Below are positions 59,857-64,000 of a DNA stretch of 64,000 bases, piece by piece; position 1 is the first letter of the stretch, and each line of letters opens with the position of its first letter. The position numbers were made by a program, and so were the translations under genes. The notes below the pieces were generated by a model. That model made no database searches, had not been told where the DNA came from, and saw only the letters and a program-made list of their open reading frames with translations. The stretch is from Paracidovorax sp031843945 (GTDB lineage Bacteria; Pseudomonadota; Gammaproteobacteria; Burkholderiales; Burkholderiaceae_C), in the NCBI RefSeq assembly GCF_031843945.1, contig NZ_JAVTJJ010000011.1, positions 61,917-125,916 of the forward strand, written 5' to 3'.

Positions 59857-59992
59857 GCACCACAACAGGGCGCGCGCAACATCTGCGGAAACGGCTTGAA
59901 CGCCTGCGCGGCACCCCCACTTTCCGGACTGTGCAGCAGCGTGTTCACGCCGCTGCCGAACCCCACCGTATCCCTTCGCGGAGAACCTCTCG

Positions 59993-60871
59993 ATGAAACG
60001 TATCGCCCTTTTTCTGTTGACCAACATCGCCGTCGTGGTGGTGCTGGGCATCGTCGCCAGCCTGCTGGGCGTCAATCGCTTCCTGACGCCCAACGGCCTG
60101 AACCTGGGGGCGCTGCTCGGCTTCGCCTTCATCATGGGCTTTGGCGGCGCCATCATCTCGCTGTTGATCAGCAAACCCGTCGCCAAGTGGAGCGCGGGTG
60201 TGACGATCATCGACGGCACCGGCTCGGCCGATGAGCGCTGGATCGTCGAGACCGTGCGCCAGTTCGCCGACAAGGCCGGTATCGGCATGCCCGAGGTCGG
60301 CATCTTCGAAGGCGAGCCCAACGCCTTCGCCACGGGTGCCTTCAAGAACAGCGCGCTGGTGGCGGTCTCCACCGGCCTGCTGCAAGGCATGACGCGCGAA
60401 GAGGTCGAAGCCGTCATCGGCCATGAAGTGGCCCACGTCGCCAACGGCGACATGGTGACCATGGCGCTGATCCAGGGTGTGATGAACACCTTCGTCGTGT
60501 TCCTCTCGCGCGTCATCGGCTATGCGGTGGACAGCTTTCTGCGCAAGAACGACGAGAACAGCTCCGGCCCCGGCATCGGCTACTACGTGACCACCATCGT
60601 GCTGGACATCGCCCTGGGCTTTCTGGCCGCCATCGTCGTGGCCTGGTTCAGCCGCCAGCGCGAATTCCGCGCCGACTCCGGCGCCGCACAGCTGATGGGT
60701 CGCAAGCAACCCATGATCAACGCCTTGGCACGCCTGGGCGGCGCCGGCCCCAACGAGCTGCCCAAGAGCATGGCCGCCATGGGCATCACGGGCAACATCG
60801 GCAAGCTGTTCTCGACGCACCCGCCCATCGAAGAGCGCATCGCCGCGCTGCAGAACACGCAAGGCCGCTAA
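59993..60871 (+). CDS. htpX: Membrane-bound zinc metalloprotease HtpX
   Basis: A 292-residue inner-membrane protease that degrades misfolded membrane proteins. Two N-terminal membrane segments (residues 5-25 and 35-58) precede the catalytic motif VIGHEVAHVANGDMVT near residues 139-154, with the third zinc ligand in SRQREFRADSGAAQLMG near residues 220-236, and two more hydrophobic segments between. The C-terminus HPPIEERIAALQN is conserved. A terminator lies 23 bases after the stop. Heat-shock control is usual for htpX but no sigma-32 promoter was identified here. Confidence 0.95.
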   Translation: MKRIALFLLTNIAVVVVLGIVASLLGVNRFLTPNGLNLGALLGFAFIMGFGGAIISLLISKPVAKWSAGVTIIDGTGSADERWIVETVRQFADKAGIGMPEVGIFEGEPNAFATGAFKNSALVAVSTGLLQGMTREEVEAVIGHEVAHVANGDMVTMALIQGVMNTFVVFLSRVIGYAVDSFLRKNDENSSGPGIGYYVTTIVLDIALGFLAAIVVAWFSRQREFRADSGAAQLMGRKQPMINALARLGGAGPNELPKSMAAMGITGNIGKLFSTHPPIEERIAALQNTQGR

Positions 60872-60893
60872 GCCACGCCACGTGAATTTGCTA

Positions 60894-60926
60894 AGCCCCT
60901 GTCGTCGTCACGGCAGGGGCTTTTTT
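60894..60926 (+). terminator. Intrinsic terminator after htpX
   Basis: AGCCCCTG and CAGGGGCT are perfect 8-bp arms (60894-60901 and 60914-60921) around a 12-base loop, followed by TTTTTT. Confidence 0.9.
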
Positions 60927-61007
60927 CATCGCCGGGCCGCCCCAAGATGAAAAGCGGCCCCCTCGGGGGTCAGCGGCCGCACGTAGTGGGGAGCGCGGGG
61001 GTTTTTT

Positions 61008-61385
61008 TCATGTGGGCTCCGAATGCGCCGCAGCACCAGATCGCCGGGCGGCCATCGGGTGGGCGATACCGCCGTCTCCATAGCTGCGCAGAACCTGCGC
61101 GATGACCACCTGGTACCCGTTGAGCCACGCTGCCTGCCGCTGCTTGGCCGCCAGGTGCGCAGGGTGCTGGATCAACGCCTGCAGCGCGTCCAGGCTGCTC
61201 CAGTAATACACGTTGCTCACCAGTCCGGTGGCGGGGTTCTCCCATGCTTCCTCGCCCATATAGCCGGGAATGGCCTTGGCGATGTCGGCAATCGCGTTGT
61301 CCAGCGCATGGAACTCGGCGTCGAATGCGCGAATGCCGAACGTGAAGGTGGACGTGTACACCGGCTGCACGGCGCCCTCGCTCAC
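61008..61385 (-). CDS. Antibiotic biosynthesis monooxygenase-like small protein
   Basis: A 125-residue ferredoxin-like fold protein resembling the ABM family. FTFGIRAFDAEFHALDNAIA, GYMGEEAWENPATGLVSNVY and YWSSLDALQALIQHPAHLAAK are the usual alternation of strands and helices, and the WENP and HPxH positions match ABM-like dimers. Enzymatic activity is unproved. The start codon is a GTG at 61383-61385 that overlaps the stop of the upstream PaiB-like gene (GTGA), so the two genes are co-translated. The target of such small proteins is often a quinone or haem. Confidence 0.75.
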   Translation of the reverse strand: MSEGAVQPVYTSTFTFGIRAFDAEFHALDNAIADIAKAIPGYMGEEAWENPATGLVSNVYYWSSLDALQALIQHPAHLAAKQRQAAWLNGYQVVIAQVLRSYGDGGIAHPMAARRSGAAAHSEPT

Positions 61386-62020
61386 GGGTGTGGCTCCGCA
61401 GCTTCGCCCATGCGGCGAGCCAGCGCCTCGTGGCCCCGCTCAGCCAGCGCATGCATGGCGCCTTCCCGGTCGCGGGTGTCCTTGTTCTGGCTGAGCTTGC
61501 GCTTGCCGACCAGCGAGGTCACGGTGATCTCGATACCCACGATGCCGGCGAGCAGCGTGTCGATGAAGCCGGGTTCGGAATCGGCCATCTTCCACGGCCG
61601 GGGCTCGCCGGCTTCGTGCCGGCGCGTGAGCCGCCCGACCATCCCGCGCACGAAGCGTTCGTCGTCCTGCACGGTCAGCGTGCCGTGGGCGTGCACGACC
61701 TCGTAGTTCCAGGTGGGCACCTGCCGGTGCGCCTCGTGCTTGCTGGGGTACCAGTTGGGCGAGATATAGCCTTCGGCGCCGCGAAAGACCACCATCACCG
61801 GACTGCCGCCAGCGCCTGCCCGTTGCCACAGCGGGTTGGCGCGGGCCACGTGCCCGGTCAGCACGCCTTGCGTGCCGGCGCTGGGGTTGAACTCGAACGG
61901 AATGTGGTCTGCATCGAGGCCATCGGCCCCGTGGGTGACGAGCATGCCCAGAGGGTGGTCGCGGATGATGCGGGCCAGTTCATCGGCCTGGGGCTCGGCG
62001 AAGTGTGCGGGGATGTACAT
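61382..62020 (-). CDS. PaiB-like FMN-binding negative regulator
   Basis: A 212-residue flavoprotein of the PaiB family. MYIPAHFAEPQADELARIIR at the start, then LGMLVTHGADGLDADHIPFE, GHVARANPLWQR, MVVFRGAEGYISPNWYPSKH, and RQVPTWNYEVVHAHGTLTV all match. The C-terminal portion (LAGIVGIEITVTSLVGKRKLSQNK) is the conserved tail. In Bacillus, PaiB affects protease and sporulation genes; in proteobacteria the role is uncertain and could be FMN- or haem-related. It is divergent from a MocR-type regulator, which is likely to control it together with the ABM-like gene. Confidence 0.9.
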   Translation of the reverse strand: MYIPAHFAEPQADELARIIRDHPLGMLVTHGADGLDADHIPFEFNPSAGTQGVLTGHVARANPLWQRAGAGGSPVMVVFRGAEGYISPNWYPSKHEAHRQVPTWNYEVVHAHGTLTVQDDERFVRGMVGRLTRRHEAGEPRPWKMADSEPGFIDTLLAGIVGIEITVTSLVGKRKLSQNKDTRDREGAMHALAERGHEALARRMGEAAEPHP

Positions 62021-62123
62021 GGGGTTTTCTGGACGTGTGAAAGAGTGGGCGGTCGCCGTTTCAGCCCGATCGAATGTCCGATAGAAGCGGCACAATCACA
62101 AGAACCAGTTCTGCATCTTCTTC

Positions 62124-63620
62124 ATGAGCCAGTTGACCATGCCACCCCATCGCCCTACCGGCGCCAACGGCGGCGGCCGGCGCATCTACGACCTGCTGCG
62201 TGCGCAGCTGGCCGAGGGCGCGCTCGCGCCGGGCGCGCGGCTGCCGGCCACGCGCGTGCTGGCGGCCGAGCTGGGCGTGTCGCGCACCACGGTGACGGCG
62301 GCCTACGAACAGCTTGCGGCCGAAGGCTATGTGACCACGGCGGTGGGCCGGGCGGCGCGCGTGGCGGCCCCGCTGAGCGCGCAGGCGCCGGCCAGAGCAC
62401 GCCCGGCACGGCCTGCCGAGCCCATCGCGCTGTCCGACTGGGGGCACCGCCTTACGGCCATGCAGCTGCCGGCCGCGCGTGCGACAGAGCCGGCGCCCAT
62501 CGACTTCCGTTACGGCGCCGTAGCGTCGCGGGACTTTCCCACGCTGGCGTGGCGGCGGACCTACCAGGCCGAGCTGCTGCGCCAGCAGCACAGCCTGTAC
62601 TACGCGCTGCCTGAAGGGGAGCCGGCCCTGCGCAGCGCGCTGCAGGGCTACTTGCGACGCGCGCGCGGCCTGGCCTGCGATGCCGGGCAGATCGTGGTGG
62701 TGCAGGGCGCCCAGCAGGCGCTGGACCTGTGCGCGCGGCTGCTGCTGAACGCGGGCGACGCCTTTGTCTTTGAAGACCCGGGTTATCTGATGGGCCGCCG
62801 CAGCTTTGAGGCGACCGGCGCGCGGCTGCTGGCTACGCCGGTGGATGCGCACGGGCTGGACACCGCATGCCTGCCCCAGGACGACCGCGCGCGGCTGGCC
62901 TATGTGACGCCGTCGCACCAGTTTCCGCTGGGCGGCGTGCTGCCCGTCGCGCGCCGGCAGGAGCTGCTGCGCTGGGCGCGCCAGCACGATGCGTGGATCA
63001 TCGAAGACGACTACGACGGCGAATTTCGCTACGGCCAGCGTCCCATCGACGCGCTGCAGGCCATGGATGCCGACGGCCGCGTGATCTATGTGGGCACCTT
63101 TTCCAAGGCGCTGTCGCCGCAGCTGCGACTGGGCTACCTGGTGCTGCCGACCGCGCTGGTGCCGGTGTTTCGCACGGCCAAGCGGCTGGCGGACCGGCAT
63201 GCGCCCGTACTGGACCAGCGCGTGTTGGCGTCGTTGATCGCCAGCGGCGCCTACGAACGGCATGTGCGGCGCGTGCGGCGTGAACACGAGCGCCGGCGCG
63301 CGGCACTGCAGGCTGCCGTCGCCGCGCACTTGCCGGCAGACGCGCGCATCACCGGCACGGCGGCCGGGCTGCATGCCGTGCTGTGGCTGCCCTCGCTGCG
63401 GCCTGCCGACGAGGCCGCGCTGGCGGCGGCTGCGCGCCGTGCCGGCGTGGGCATCTACCCGATGTCGCCGCTGTTCGCGCGGCCTGAATCAGCCATGCTG
63501 CCGCGCCCGGCGGGCTTCACGCTGGGCTATGCGAGTGTGTCGGTCGATCAGATCGAGCAGGGCGTGCGGCTGCTGGGCGATGTGCTGGCCGACCCCGGCT
63601 GGCGCGCGCCGCCCGCGTGA
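62124..63620 (+). CDS. MocR/PdxR-family GntR-aminotransferase regulator
   Basis: A 498-residue regulator with an N-terminal GntR winged helix (residues 20-80: GGRRIYDLLRAQLAEGALAP, LPATRVLAAELGVSRTTVTA, YEQLAAEGYVTTAVG) and a fold-type I aminotransferase domain (residues about 125-480). The PLP lysine is in VIYVGTFSKALSPQLRLGYL near residue 330, and WIIEDDYDGEFRYGQRP gives the Asp/Tyr pair that contacts the cofactor. MocR proteins sense pyridoxal phosphate or amino compounds. It is divergent from the PaiB-like gene with a 103-base gap, which is the likely operator region. Confidence 0.92.
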   Translation: MSQLTMPPHRPTGANGGGRRIYDLLRAQLAEGALAPGARLPATRVLAAELGVSRTTVTAAYEQLAAEGYVTTAVGRAARVAAPLSAQAPARARPARPAEPIALSDWGHRLTAMQLPAARATEPAPIDFRYGAVASRDFPTLAWRRTYQAELLRQQHSLYYALPEGEPALRSALQGYLRRARGLACDAGQIVVVQGAQQALDLCARLLLNAGDAFVFEDPGYLMGRRSFEATGARLLATPVDAHGLDTACLPQDDRARLAYVTPSHQFPLGGVLPVARRQELLRWARQHDAWIIEDDYDGEFRYGQRPIDALQAMDADGRVIYVGTFSKALSPQLRLGYLVLPTALVPVFRTAKRLADRHAPVLDQRVLASLIASGAYERHVRRVRREHERRRAALQAAVAAHLPADARITGTAAGLHAVLWLPSLRPADEAALAAAARRAGVGIYPMSPLFARPESAMLPRPAGFTLGYASVSVDQIEQGVRLLGDVLADPGWRAPPA

Positions 63621-63650
63621 GCCGCGCGGTGCCTGGGTGAGCCGAACGGC

Positions 63651-64000
63651 TCAGCCCGCCGCCGTCACCTGCGCCGTGCCGCCCTCGGTCCGCTGGGCCT
63701 TGGCCAGCAGAAAGTCGATGCAGGTGCGCACGGCCCGCGTCTGGTGGCGGTTGGGCAGGTACAGCAGGTACATGTGCGTGCCGAAGATGCTCAGGCGGTA
63801 TTCGTCCAGCGTGGTCAGCACCTCGCCGCTTTCCAGCTTGTCCTGCACCACGTAGTCAGGCACCAGGCCCACGCCCAGCCCGGCCAGAATGCCCTGGCGC
63901 AAGAACGGGAAGTGCTCTGAGATGAGCGTCGGCTCCAGCATCACCTCGTGCCGCTCCGCGCCCTGGTAGGCGGACAGGCGCAGCTGCCGCCCGGTCACGC
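63651..64000 (-). CDS. LysR-family regulator, C-terminal part (5' end outside window)
   Basis: The last 116 codons of a LysR-type effector domain. Homologous segments are TLISEHFPFLRQGILAGLGV, GLVPDYVVQDKLESGEVLTT, and LYLPNRHQTRAVRTCIDFLL, the classic end of LysR substrate-binding domains. The DNA-binding part lies beyond the right edge, so target and type cannot be specified. It converges with the MocR gene, with only about 30 bases between stops. Confidence 0.85.
   Translation of the reverse strand, partial: VTGRQLRLSAYQGAERHEVMLEPTLISEHFPFLRQGILAGLGVGLVPDYVVQDKLESGEVLTTLDEYRLSIFGTHMYLLYLPNRHQTRAVRTCIDFLLAKAQRTEGGTAQVTAAG

Overview
The window is high-GC (roughly two thirds G+C), densely coding chromosomal DNA from a betaproteobacterium, most likely Comamonadaceae (Acidovorax, Alicycliphilus, Ottowia or Comamonas-like). 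This rests on gene content and protein flavour: a LiuR-controlled isovaleryl-CoA dehydrogenase, AceK, a double-length UvrA, a Gram-negative 16-strand-type porin, and Bug/Liv-style transport. No tRNA, rRNA, CRISPR array, transposase or prophage gene was seen, so this is ordinary core and near-core chromosome. I ran no database search; all names rest on motifs read from the sequence.

Layout. 0-6.2 kb: the 5' part of hemE, an NhaR-type regulator, a TerC-type membrane protein with a DUF2062 partner, a redoxin, and a divergent MFS/TetR pair with a palindrome over the MFS start. 6.4-12.8 kb: a secreted SUMF1/EgtB-like protein, a broken ornithine cyclodeaminase-family gene, dsbD, then an overlapping MATE exporter/AlaX pair. 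12.8-18.6 kb: a quinone-reductase-like dehydrogenase with a divergent LysR regulator, then Lrp, ornithine cyclodeaminase, acetylpolyamine amidohydrolase and a creatininase-family protein, which together suggest amino acid/polyamine nitrogen catabolism. 18.6-26.7 kb: liuR and ivd with two perfect palindromes, carbonic anhydrase, aceK, a thiolase, and further acyl-CoA genes. 26.8-34.5 kb: DUF421, YchJ, a hybrid histidine kinase facing a LuxR-type response regulator, a lipoprotein built of five internal repeats, a HAD phosphatase, a GST and an AraC regulator. 34.6-45.6 kb: an acyl-CoA ligase and the rest of leucine catabolism (both methylcrotonoyl-CoA carboxylase subunits, methylglutaconyl-CoA hydratase, HMG-CoA lyase) mixed with DinB, DUF4126 and GhrA genes, then YbaK, DUF1289 and a DsbA-fold isomerase. 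45.6-50.6 kb: an MHS-type MFS carrier with a large periplasmic insert, a porin, a small membrane protein and a periplasmic binding protein. 50.8-64 kb: a four-ABC-domain UvrA, pyrC, a NYN/OST-HTH protein, DUF3025, htpX, a PaiB-like/monooxygenase-like pair divergent from a MocR regulator, and a partial LysR.

How the genes work together. IVD, MccA/MccB, LiuC and HMG-CoA lyase form the complete route from isovaleryl-CoA to acetoacetate plus acetyl-CoA. The thiolase can process acetoacetyl-CoA, and AceK controls carbon flow into the glyoxylate shunt when acetyl-CoA is the carbon source.

The most striking feature is a short dispersed two-hairpin repeat with at least 11 copies in 64 kb. Several copies lie inside protein-coding genes without breaking the frame: twice in UvrA, twice in DsbD (where one copy encodes the signal peptide core), once in the carboxylase beta subunit and once at the start of a DUF1289 protein. 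Six of the seven in-frame or read-through copies are read in the same orientation and frame. UvrA also carries an 84-base copy of a second, unrelated palindromic repeat.
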